Below, piece after piece: positions 22,411 to 34,400 of a DNA stretch of 64,000 bases (positions are counted from its first letter, which is position 1; each line of letters begins with the position of its first letter). The stretch is taken from the NCBI RefSeq assembly GCF_028583425.1, contig NC_072799.1:85856217-85920216 (forward strand), in the 5' to 3' direction. The position numbers and the translations under genes are program-made. Below the pieces are notes generated by a model, which was given only the letters and a program-made list of their open reading frames with translations, made no database searches and was not told the DNA's origin. This DNA is from Eublepharis macularius. Its lineage: Eukaryota > Chordata > Lepidosauria > Squamata > Eublepharidae.

Positions 22411-25400
22411 TCACTCACTCACAGAGGAATGAAAAGAAAGCAGAATGAATTCAAAGCAGCTTAATCTCCTCTGCAGAGTCTGTGCTGGGCCCCAGCTCTC
22501 TCACTCACAGAGGAATGAAAAGAAATCAGAATTAACTCAAAGCAGCTTAATATATCCAGTTGCTTTATAAACTTCAGCTTCCTGGGCATGCACAGAATGT
22601 ATGAAAAAAGCAAGCTTTCTTCCGCCGCCCCCTCCCAGTCAGTCACACAGAGAGGATTTTGTAATTCCTGCAAAGACCAGGATGTAAATAAGCAGTTACC
22701 TATGGCAATGAAGAATTACCTCTGGGCAACCAAATGGAAACATGTTGAAATGGGAAGAGATCCTTTCATGATACGCCACAAAATTAAGCAAACTGGTAAA
22801 AACTTTGGAGAGCTAGTTATTTCTGGCAATTTATTTGCCAGAGTGCACTATGGCATCTAGTACCCAGGTCAGAAGACCTCTCAAAAAGTCACCTTGCTCT
22901 GTTATTCTGGATTATAGCTTTGCATGGAATAGGTCACGATTTAACTCCCAGATACCTTGTGACTCACTATGCTGAAGACTAGAGATGTTCACTTTGGGTT
23001 TTCAATCTGAAAAGATTCAGGATTCCCGAATTGGCCCCAGCATTGCTGAGCCAATTCGGGAATCCCAAAGCAAAGCTTTCCAAAGCTATTCATATCAGTT
23101 TGGAAAGCTTCGGGCAAAGGAGCAGCAGCTGCAGCACTTTTCTAGCTGTTTGCATTTGCAAAAAGCAAAAAAAGTTTCAAACTTCTCACCCTGCCGCTTT
23201 TTTCACCGGATGGGAGGGGAGGAGGGAACCCACTCCTCCCCCTCCCATCAGGACAAAAAAGCGGTGGGTCGGGAAGTTTGAACTTTGAAAGCAACACTTT
23301 TCTTGCCACTTGCAAGTGGCAAGAAAAGTGTTGCTTTGAGCTTTGGTGTGCTCTGTAAAGATTCCCGAATCTTTATGGAGCATACCGAAACAATTTAAAC
23401 ACCCGAATCCTGAAGAGGCTTTTCCAGGTGCACACCCCTACTGAAGACAGCCCACTAGCTTATCATGGACTTGACAAACTTTTTGGTTTTATTGACTGCA
23501 TAAAGAAGGGAGTTGTCAAATGCCCTGCAAGCTGCCAGACCAGCTGGTAGTACACTGTATTTAGCTTGATGAGTCATCAGTTGTGTAGCCCTGCACTACA
23601 CAAAGGAAAGGCTCTTGTCTGTTTGTCCACAAGTACTAGGCACAATTACTGGGCCTGCTTTCCATGTAACATTTCCCTACAAAGCAATGCCACCTTTGTT
23701 TTAGCCATGCCAGCATTTCTTCCCCCAACTAAGTTAGTGTAAGTCAGTTTTTGAATCAACTTCTAGAGGAATACATAATGAGATATCATTGTTGGTACAT
23801 CACAAACCAACCACTCTAAAAAGTGGTACACTCTTTACTGTGTAGTATCTTATCAGGGTGTGCACATTGCCATTTGGCAATCTGGACATCTTATAATGCT
23901 GTACCAAGAGAATTTATCCATTTCCCCGCATTTACAATCTGGCATAAAAATCTCGCCACCAGAAACCAATGACCAACTTAGAAATGTCCACAGGCCCACT
24001 GTAGTATGATAAATGGATACTGTATTCCTCTACAATGTTTTTCATTTTGGTATTTGCAGGGCTTTTTTTCTAAGAAAAGAGGTGGTGGAACTCAGTGGTG
24101 GAACTCAGGACTGCACAATGATGTCACTTTGGGTCAGCTGGAACAAGGGGGGAGTTTTTTAAAGTTTAAATTGCCTTCGATGAAAATGGTCACATGGCTG
24201 GTGGCCCCGCCCCCTGATCTCCAGACAGAGGGGAGTTTAGATTGCCCTCCGCACCACTCCAGCACGCGGAGAGCAATCTAAACTCCCCTCTGTCTGGAGA
24301 TCAGGGGGTGGGGCCACCAGCCATGTGACTATTTTCAAGACATGCCGGAACTCTGTTCCACCACATTCCCGCTGAGAAAAAAACCCTGAGTATTTGGCTT
24401 TCATTTGTTTTAGTCTCAGTTTCTAAACCCATTGACGTCAATAGATTTTGGAGTAACTCTATGTAAGGATTGCATCATCAGTGATATTCATATGCAACTA
24501 TTTCCTTTGGAAAGCTGTTTTCCTGACCATCAGCACTTTTAGGGACAAGTTACATCTGTCTTCAAGAAACAGACAGGGATCTAGAAACATGCATCTGCAA
24601 GTGTGCTTGGAGCCAACAAAGAAGCACATTTGCTCAACATCAAAACTTTCAGAAAGAACAAGGTGGCCATGTTCACAACATAACATGTGGCTCACTAGTA
24701 GAGTGTATGGCTGGCTGGAAGAAAGTTCTAGGTTTAATCCCGAGCATTTTCAGTTACAGGTGTCAGAACTGTGGCTAGATAATGTCCTTACTCCAGACTA
24801 CCTCCTGCAATCAGACAACAGTCCATTGTTTCCAAAAGGCTTTTACTGAAGAAATAGTTCATTATAGTCCACTAGCCTGAATGCAATATTCAGGATGGTA
24901 CATGTGCATTGTTACCAATGACCGGCAAAGCATGAGGTACAAAGTAACAGATCACAGTAGGCCCAACCTCCCCCCATAGTTCTCAAAACAACCCCTTTGA
25001 AGTCAGGATAGCGAAAGTTTCCCAAGGCCGGTTCTTGGTGGAACGTCGGTAGCCAAAACAATCCTCTTCTGTGAGATAGCTGCCTGGGAACCTTGGCACC
25101 TGTGAAGAGAGCACTTAAACACTGAAAGGATTAAAAATGGAGTCGGTTAAGCAAAGCAGTACAATACAGCATTCTGGACCTGACATTCTGCCCCCTCTAA
25201 GATGCTCCCCCCCCAGGTTTATGTGGATAACGAGAGTGGAATGCTTTAACTAATCTAGGAGCATGAACATGTACAGAATTCACCCACTCATCGAACCCAG
25301 AGTCAAAGTCCTTCCATCTGATGAGATAAAACAACTGATGTCGTTTTATTTTAGAGTCCAATATTTGTTGAACTTCATAGTGGGTTTGATCATCAATTAA

Positions 25401-28400
25401 CGTAGGTATGGAGGGGCACGGGTGTGCCACTGGTCTGCAGAAGGGGCTTTTTTCAATAAACTAACATGGAAGGTATCATGTACGTGGCGTAAATTCTTTG
25501 GTAAATCCAAGGCAACAGTCACTTTGTTGATTACTTTGCGAACAGGAAAAGGTCCTAGGTACTTTAACGCTAGCTTGCGGCTGGTTTGGGTTACTTTCAG
25601 ATTCTTTGTAGAAAGGTAAACGAGATCACCAGGTTGTAATTCCCATTCCGCCGCACGGTGGCGGTCGGCGTACTTTTTGTAATCCTGTTTGGCTTTGATG
25701 AGGTGTTTTCTAATTAGAGTCCATTGCTGGGCTGCTTCCCCCCACCACTCGGTGACGTCTTTGGAAACTGTAGTAGGAGGGGGGAGCGCTTCAAACGGGA
25801 ATGGCTTGAAGTGAAAGCCATAGACGACTTTGAAGGGAGTTTCCCCCATGGAAGCGTGTACGCTGTTATTATACGAGAACTCTGCCAAGGGGAGCAAGTC
25901 AAACCAATTATCCTGTTGGAAATTAATGTAACAGCGTAGAAATTGTTCTAATATCTGATTAGTTTTTTCCGACTGTCCGTCTGTTTCCGGGTGATGGCTT
26001 GAACTTAAACCTTGTTCAATGCCCAGCAGTTGTAAAAGCTCCCGCCAGAAGTTGGCAACGAATTGTCCGCCGCGATCCGAGATCACCTTTGATGGAAAAG
26101 AATGTATTTTTACAATGTTTTTTATGAAAATGTCAGCTAGTTTTCTAGCAGAGGGAATTGTGGTGCAAGGTATAAAATGAGCTTGCTTGGAGAACAAATC
26201 AACCACGACTAAAATACAGTTGTGCCCCTTTGAGGGGGGTAAGTCAGTGATAAAGTCCATAGAGATTATTTCCCACGGTCTACTTGGCGTTTCTAAAGGC
26301 TGTAATAGTCCTGGAGGTTTGCCTTTTCGGGATTTGGCGCTGAGACAAATGGGGCAAGACGCTACATATTGGGAGATGTCTTTGCGCATGCCCGGCCACC
26401 AAAATTGGCGTTGCACTAAGTGAAGCGTCTTTAAGTACCCATAGTGCCCCGCCGTGGGAGCATCATGACAGCGTTGTAAAACTTCTTTTCTTAAACTCTT
26501 GGGTACATAGAAGCGATCTCCCCAAAGCCATTCCCCTTGAGCAGAACGTTGCAGTTTGTCTTTGGGCACATCCCCCCCCCTCCTTCTCCACTTCAGCTTT
26601 CAGTTTTTGTCTCCACCCTTGATCGGGTTGAGGGGATAGGGTTGTGCGGCTGCGTGTGGTCACTACGCCCCCTAATTGCGTAGGCGAAAAGACTGTGTCA
26701 ATTATCTCCTCCCTTTTGCTTTTGTGCTGGGGCATGCGTGATAGAGCGTCGGCCAAAAAGTTGGTTTTGCCTGGGAGAAAGTTTAAAGTGAAATCGAACT
26801 TGGAGAAGTATTCTGCCCATCTCAATTGCTTGGCGTTTAACCTGCAAGGGCTGCGTAGGGCCTCTAAATTTTTATGGTCCATCCAGACCTCGAACGGATG
26901 ACAGGCTCCTTCTAACCAATGTCTCCAGGTAGTGAGAGCCGCTTTTACAGCAAAGGCCTCTTTTTCCCAAACATTCCAATTCCTTTCCGCCTCTGAAAAC
27001 TTTCTGGAGAGGAAGGCGCAGGGTTTGAGTTTTTCATCCGCCCCCCGCTGTAGCAACACCCCCCCAATTGCAGCGTCGCTGGCGTCGACCTGCACTATGA
27101 AGGGGCGGTTTTCATCGGGGTGCTGTAGAACGGGCTCTGAAACAAACTGCGTTTTAAGGTGATTGAACGCTGTTTGGCATTCTGGTGTCCAAGACAATTT
27201 TGAACTTGGTTTTTTGGCTTGGTCCCCCTTGTCTTTGGTTTTTAACAGTTCGGTTAGGGGGAGTGTGATTTGAGCGAAATTCGCAATGAACTCTCTATAG
27301 AAGTTGGCAAAGCCCAAGAAGGATTGTAATTCTTTGCGGGTCGCGGGGGTTTGCCAATTTAATACTGCTTGTATTTTGCCTGGATCCATTTTCAAGCCCT
27401 CTTGGGAAATGCAGTAGCCTAAGTAAGTGAGTTCTGTTTTGTGGAACTCACACTTAGAGAGCTTAATGGGCAGTTTGTTATTCATGAGAGTGGTTAAGAC
27501 TCTTTTTACAAGGTCCACGTGTTCCTCCTCAGTCTCCGAATAGATTAACACGCCATCTAGGTACACTACAACGCCTTTGTATAGGAATTCATGCAGCACT
27601 TCATTGATCATGGACATGAAAACCGAGGGGGCCCCGGCCAGGCCAAATGGCATAACCAAATATTCATATTGGCCGAGGGGCATGTTAAAAGCGGTTTTCC
27701 ATTCATCCCCCTCTCGGATACGGACATGGAAGTAAGCGTCTTTTAAGTCTAATTTCGTAAAGACCTTACCTTGAGCCACGACGTTGAGTAGATCTCTGAT
27801 GAGCGGGATGGGGTAGGCGTTGCTGGAGGAGACCGCGTTGAGTCCCCGAAAGTCCGTGCACAGTCTTAGGCCCCCGTCCTTCTTTTTGATGAAAAGCACT
27901 GGCGCTGCGTGGGGGCTGTTAGCCGGGCGAATGAATCCTCTTTGAAGATTCAGGTCTATGAACTTGCGGAGCTCTTCTCTTTCGTTAGGACTCATGGGAT
28001 ATCGACGGCCCTTGGGCAGCGAGGCGCCCGGTAAAATTTCCACGGCACAGTCCGTCCTCCTGTGAGGAGGTAAAGTATTAGCTTCTTCCTCTGTGAAGGC
28101 TTGGGTGTACGCTCTGTATTGCTTGGGTATTTGGTTAAGTTCTTCCTGGGTGAGGAGAGCAGGCTCAGTTATAGTAGGGTTAATACCCCAGTTTTGATTC
28201 CAACGATGATTTTTGCACGATTCATGGGTGAACGTGATGCTTCCCTCTGCCCAGTTGATATAAGGGTTATGATCGCATAACCACCGGTTTCCCAGGATCA
28301 AGGGGTATTTCGCCGTGGCACTAATGACGAATGATCTTACTTCCCAATGTTGCCCCATGCCGGTTATGACCGGAGTGGTTTTGGTAGTAACTGGATTCAT

Positions 28401-31400
28401 GTTAGTGCCATCCATTTGCTCGAAAATTACAGGTATTTCCAGATCTTTCACAGGAAGTACTAGTCCGTTTACTAGAGCTGGTGCGATAATGTCTCTGGAG
28501 CAGCCCGAGTCAATTAGGGCTTGTATGCGGATGTGCATTTTCTTGTCAGGATTCACCAAAGTTACTGGTATGAAGAGTATGGACCCATGGGGTCGGTTCG
28601 GAACCGGAACTGACTGAGGTTTGATCTGCCGTTTGGGTCCTTTTACGACAGATCCATTTCGTTTCCCGAGGCGGGGCTCTCTGGATTCTCCCCCCCCCCC
28701 CCCGTTAGGGCTGTTGGATCGTATTCCATAACTTCTTCCAATTCTAGTCCTCTTTCGGGGGGGTTCCTCCTCGACGCTCCCCTACCTCTTGCGGTTCTCG
28801 GAGCTGGAGTAGGGCGCGGTGGCGCCGGGTAGGCTGCGGGGGCTGGGCGTCTTAGTTGGAGCAGAGGTCTTTGCACAGGCCGATATGGGCATTGCGCCGC
28901 AAAATGACCACCTTGGCCACACTGCAAACACAGCCCTTGTTGCCATCTAGCATCTCTTGCTCCACGAGTAGCATATCCAGCCCCCCGGCTCCCTCGGATA
29001 GGAGTGGAGGAGCGTCTTTGGCCCGGAGGTTGTTGGTGTTGTTCCACTAGACGAACTTCTAGCAGGCGGTTTTCTACTTCGCAAGTCAATTGTATCCACC
29101 CTAACAGCGTAGGAGGGTTATCCTGCATGAGGGCTCTGTCCAACAATTTAGGGTTTAAACCCTGTTTGTATAAAATAATCTTGGTGGACTCTTCGCACCT
29201 TGGGCATTTGGCAGCGAGTTGTCGGAATTTTGTGGCATAGTCTCTAGCCGACATGCTGCCTTGCCTAATAGCCTGCAATTCCGTTCGGGCTCTAGTTTCT
29301 TCTAGGGGGTCTTCATATTGGGCTCGAATTGCATCCACTAGCCCTTGGAGTGTATCTAACTCAGGGGCCCCCAAGTTATAGAGTCCCACATACCAGTCGG
29401 CTGCTTTACCTTGGAGACGTGATCCCAGATGCTCTATTTGACTGGCCTCACTCCCAAAAAGATGCCCCCATCGATTGAAAAATTGTACTACTTGTACCAG
29501 GAAGAATCCCAATTTGGAAGGGACTCCATCAAACGTAGCGTCCAGTTTGACCCATCCCATGGGAAGATCTTGTCTGGGAGCTGGTGCTGGCATTGGGTAG
29601 ACATCGAGCGGAGCGAGTTGTAAAGGAGGCTGTCGCGGTGTTGGCGGTAGCTGTGGCGGAGGTTGCTGAGGGTAGGGTTGAGGTTGGTGCGGTGGAGGCG
29701 CTCCCGGAATCGGCTGGAGAGGTCCTCTCGGTGCTGGATGCACTGGTGCTGGCCGGAAAGGTGTCGGCCGCCCCCGCGGTAGGCCTCCTGGCACTGGTTG
29801 AAGGGGAGTGGGAGCCGGCCGCAACGGACGTGGGTGAGGAGAGATGGGTTGGAGAGGAACCGTATCCCCTCGTGGCCCTGGCGTCTGTAGAGGCCTACCC
29901 GCTCCTGGGACGACCGGTGGTGTTGTTCCTCCCGGTAGGCTTGGGGGCTGGTTCGCTTGTGTCGTGGGTGGTGGGACTATCGGGGAAGCCGGCTCCAGCG
30001 GTCGTCCTGGTTCTCCCCCTCCTCCTCCAGTCCCACTGCCAGCAGGAGTGATGGGGCGATCGGGACGAGGGTCTTCTGGACACGGTTCTCCACCTCCCCC
30101 GTCGGCGCCGTCGTCCCCTGGTGTAACCGGTTGCTCGGGACGGGGTTCATCTGGACATGGATCTTCTGGGCAGGGTCCTTCCCCGGTGACAGAATCCTCG
30201 TCTCCCGTTTCTGGTGGCTGTTGCGGCCACAATTGGATAGGACCCCCCGGACGGGGCAGAAGATTTTGCAGGTTGGACAAACTTTGGCTGATGTCAGGTA
30301 GACCAGCTGGCGGATCACGACCTCTGTCCCCCGCCACTAGCACTGAAAGCAGGTGGACGGCATTTGCCAAACTTTCTTCCATATTTACGAGTCTGTTCTC
30401 CAACAGACTATCCGTGGTTTCCTCCTCCTGTTCCGTGTACCCCACAGCTCCAGCAGTCTGTGAGGTCGGCATAGTTTCGGTCAGCGGTCCCGTGGTTAGC
30501 GTCTGTTGCCACGGCAAGGGTGCTTCTACCCCTTGTTCCTCTTGAGATCTCGCGGCTAAAACTCCTTTTGTCAGACCAGTGATTGCTGATATTCCTGAGT
30601 CAATGGCAATCGTTCGGCTCTGGAGCTGCACCCATTGCTGCTCACTTACTTCTTGCTGCCCCGACCGCGGGGTGACTTCCGCATAATCCCAACTCAGGGC
30701 GCCACGGCGGGACGTTTCCCATTCCGTTTGTTCGGTCGTCCTGTTCCAGAACAGCCACGGTCGGTTTGCTCGGGTATGGATTCCAAACTGCGTCGACTAT
30801 CCAGCTGCAGTTGCGTGAACATCATGCTGGCCCTCCAGTCCCTTGTTTCTCTTGGTCTTGCGCCCCACTGCGTCGGGGTGGGCAAGGAGAAAAGTGGTGC
30901 GGCTGTGGCTCTAGGCCGAGTATCAGCGCTGCTGGGAGCGAGGGTATAAATCGTTGTAACCGAGGAGCCGTCTCCTCGCGGTACAGGTTCTTGGGATTCC
31001 AAACCTTGAGAGCCGGGAGAGGCATACGGGTCAAACAAAGGATCCCTGACTGGGACAGCTTTGGAGTCCGTTTGATCCGGCTTAGGCATTGGAAAAGGTG
31101 ATTGGTAACAAAATGTCAGAACTGTGGCTAGATAATGTCCTTACTCCAGACTACCTCCTGCAATCAGACAACAGTCCATTGTTTCCAAAAGGCTTTTACT
31201 AAAGAAATAGTTCATTATAGTCCACTAGCCTGAATGCAATATTCAGGATGGTACATGCATTGTTACCAATGACCGGCAAAGCATGAGGTACAAAGTAACA
31301 GATCACAGTAGGCCCAACCTCCCCCCATAGTTCTCAAAACAACCCCTTTGAAGTCAGGATAGCGAAAGTTTCCCAAGGCCGGTTCTTGGTGGAACGTCGG

Positions 31401-34400
31401 TAGCCAAAACAATCCTCTTCTGTGAGATAGCTGCCTGGGAACCTTGGCACCTGTGAAGAGAGCACTTAAACACTGAAAGGATTAAAAATGGAGTCGGTTA
31501 AGCAAAGCAGTACAATACAGCATTCTGGACCTGACAACAGGCACAGGTAGTAAGTAAATGTGAATGTCAATCTAAGACCTCAAATTATGCAGTTATAATA
31601 ATGTAGTCAGAGTAGACAATCACAGGCCAGAGAGACCAACAGTCTGACTCAGTATAAGACAGCTTTAAATTCAGGTACCTGTCACAGATGTCGGAAGGGT
31701 GTTTGATTTTTTTAACTGTTCTCGACGTTCAAGCCTTGACGCGGCAGTTTCAACTTTCTTCTCCTCTTCCTGGGGTGTAGATTTCGGCAGTGAACTTATG
31801 CTGCTGATTTCGCTGCTTTTATTATCCAGCTGGTTGTTTACACTGGCCTAGTATAAAATACAAAAGGGAGAACTATTGTTACAAAATGTTCACATAACAT
31901 TTAGTTACTCAGTCTATGCCCCGGTCCTCCAGCCTTACCTGGGGCCCACATGGATGCACAGGAGCCAATAAAATTCAAACCAGCCAGCTGGGCAATCAGC
32001 AGGCTGGGCGGGCACTTGGGAATGGGCCCCATCAGTATCGGATCTGGAGTGGGCAGGCTCCACTCAGGTGCATTGGCAGGGCTTAAATTTTGGAGCTGCA
32101 TGTCATATTATGGCTGATAAGACACGGCAGACAGATCCCTGGATCATTTCAGCAAGACACAGGTTAAATGACTTTTATCCAGAAATCAGATCTTTTCCAT
32201 ATGCACAGGTCCATAAATTTACTTAGAGCCAAAGAAGCATCCAAGCAGTACAGCTTCTTTGAAAGGAATAGAGGCTTGGGGAAAAGTACAGATCTAAAAT
32301 ACTCAAACATTCCCCTCCTCCCTAGCTCACAGTCTTGAGCGGGAAAAGTCTGGAAACGAGTGGAAGGAGCAGGGAGATGAAGAGAGGATGCTGAGAGTTG
32401 GGCCTCCAGCCAGATAGCAGCTGCCTTGCTATGACCAAGTTCACACAGAATCAGAAAGGGCTGAGGGCTGTTGGTGGGAAGGATTACAGTGAGATCATGT
32501 GATCACCTGACTTTTACTTGGTGGGGGGGTTGTCATCTGCTGACTGCCAATCCATGAGCCCAGACTGCAATCCTTACCCTATTGTATTGTTTATTGAACA
32601 CCCCAGCCATTGGTCGTTATGACATACGCTATGTTATCTGTCTTGAGTCTCAGCGAGAAAGGTGGACTATAAATAAAGTAAATAAATAAATAAATAAATT
32701 TGTGCACTTTTCATTCAGATGAGGAACAAATCAGACAGATTAAAATATATCGACTGAAAGAAAATCGGTCTTCAAATGTTTACCAGCTTCTGTTTATCAT
32801 AATCCACTTACAATTTGCTTAAATTTGGGTTGTGATGCTGTGTCAAAATTATTCTTATTAGGTGATATTTTTTTTCAATAACTTCAGGGATTTTTAATCA
32901 GGCAGTGTGGACTCGGTTGCTCACAATCACTAACGAAGCTTAGACTCAGTATTTTGCCTTGAATCGCTTCTCAACATCTGAGTACCCCATTTTGACTGTA
33001 TACTACAAACAAGTACCTGTTTGCTACATGAAGAACTCTGGAGTTTTAGGCACTTACATTTTCTTTCGCCAGTTTCTCCGCTTGCTTGGCTTCCCTGGCT
33101 TGCCTCCGCTCCTCCCTCGTGGCCTGCTGCTCTCGGAAACCCTTCTGTTTTTGCAGGGCCAGTGTAATCCATAGCGGTTGTGCTGATTCAACTTTTTCCA
33201 TCAATTTGGAGCCATCTATGGAATGCCTGCTCTGTAGAACAGGCCTTTCTAGAAGGCAAAGCAAAACAGGAAAGCTTTGGTGGAGTATGGACAGAAAGGG
33301 CTTGCCCTGACTTCTATCAGGGGTGTATGGCTTAGCCTATGGTCTCCTAGCAGGGGCAGATGGAGAGCTGAACCAGGAGAGATGAGTTTCATGCGGCGGG
33401 TTGGCACAAGTTTACCTGGGAAGTGTAGGAGACTCCTTCCCCTCTCTGTGAGAGCAGCCTGCCACTTCAGGCTCCCCTCGCTTGCTGAAGAGCCGGAGGA
33501 AGCCACCAGCAGCATACTTTGCCCAGGCACAAGCCCGCCGGATGTGAGGGCTCCCAAAGACTGTTCGGGGTGGGCAGCTGCTGCTCTCTCCCAGGGTGCC
33601 CTGTGTCTGGCAGTCGGCCTGCCTGCCCCTGGGGAGCTGCTCTGGAGGCAGCTGCTGGATCGGCGAAGTGAGGGCATTTCAGAGCAGCAGCAGCAGCAAC
33701 CGATCCCTCGGCTGGAGCTTCACCAGCGCAGCGGCTGTCTCCAGAGCAGCTCCCCAGGGGCAGGCAGGCAGCCCGCTGGAGAGCTTGTTTATTTCATCTT
33801 CACCTCTCTGAAGGCTGTGTCAATTTCATTTCTCTTTCAGAGAGGCAAAGAGGAAATGAACTCTTTGAGGAGGGATCTTTGCAGGCTCTAGAGAGGTGAA
33901 ACTGCAGAGCCTTCCGATCTTTTAAAACTCGGCCTCCTGGCTAACATGGTGTCTCCCTTCACTTGAGCATCCTCGTGTAACTCATCTTGTGTAGAGAGAC
34001 TCTCCAACATTAAAACAGCCCTGGAACCACCCAAGCAAAGCCGCCTTTGCAGTGCCATACCCCATATCCAGTATCATCAGCAGCACAGCCTGTGGCTTTT
34101 TGCTGGTGCCAGCAGCTCTTCAGGCCAGCAGTCCACCAGGAACACTCCTGATAAGTTAAAAGGCCCTCCTGCCCCACCTCCTCGAGTACAGTTATGAAGT
34201 AAACGTTACATTGCAAACTTCTGGAGAATGAACTATAAAAAATTACCATTTTCAGCCATGGCTAGTGTTTATGGTGTTTTGGAATATAGGTCTACCAAAA
34301 TTTCAACTTAGTTTGTTATTTTAAATGTTTTTATTCTTCTTTTTAAATATTTGCTTTTATTTCTTTAAAAGTTATTACATTTTAAGCATTGGTGTGGTCA

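Larger units (their letters stand above)
24761..31536 (-). mobile_element. Full-length Ty3/Gypsy chromovirus (Sushi-ichi type) with two LTRs
   Basis: The element lies on the - strand: 5' LTR at 31536-31114, gag, pol, and 3' LTR at 25185-24761. It is flanked by the 5-bp target duplication ACAGG (24756-24760 and 31537-31541). LTR ends are TGTCAG...CTGACA. Internal order is gag with a CCHC knuckle, protease, RT, RNase H, integrase, then a chromodomain, which defines chromoviruses; the Gag resembles the Sushi-ichi/PEG10/RTL Gag family. The LTRs differ by one substitution and one 2-bp indel, so the insertion is recent. It sits in the last CRACD intron in sense orientation. The coding region carries several frameshifts and a mutated RT catalytic motif. 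Confidence 0.96.
18997..31678 (-). other. last CRACD intron (12.7 kb)
   Basis: Contains, from low to high coordinate: L2 fragment, large inverted repeat with TTTG tract, TIR-element part, possible LTR, minisatellite, second hAT-like MITE, MITE copy 2 and the chromovirus. The stretches 22550-22970, 23450-24050 and 24390-24755 show nothing recognisable. Confidence 0.8.
31848..33057 (-). other. CRACD intron (1.2 kb)
   Basis: Contains repeat fragments 31905-32110 and 32560-32700; nothing else seen. Confidence 0.75.

Noticed and set aside
21676..22548. CRISPR-like repeat array
   Set aside because: Vertebrate minisatellite with low-complexity CA/CT spacers and variable unit length.
25197..25430. 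Host chromobox (CBX) gene fragment
   Set aside because: The chromodomain lies inside the LTR element directly after integrase, so it belongs to the chromovirus.
29844..30545. 233-codon + strand frame opposite gag
   Set aside because: Antisense shadow of the GC-rich, Pro-rich gag region.
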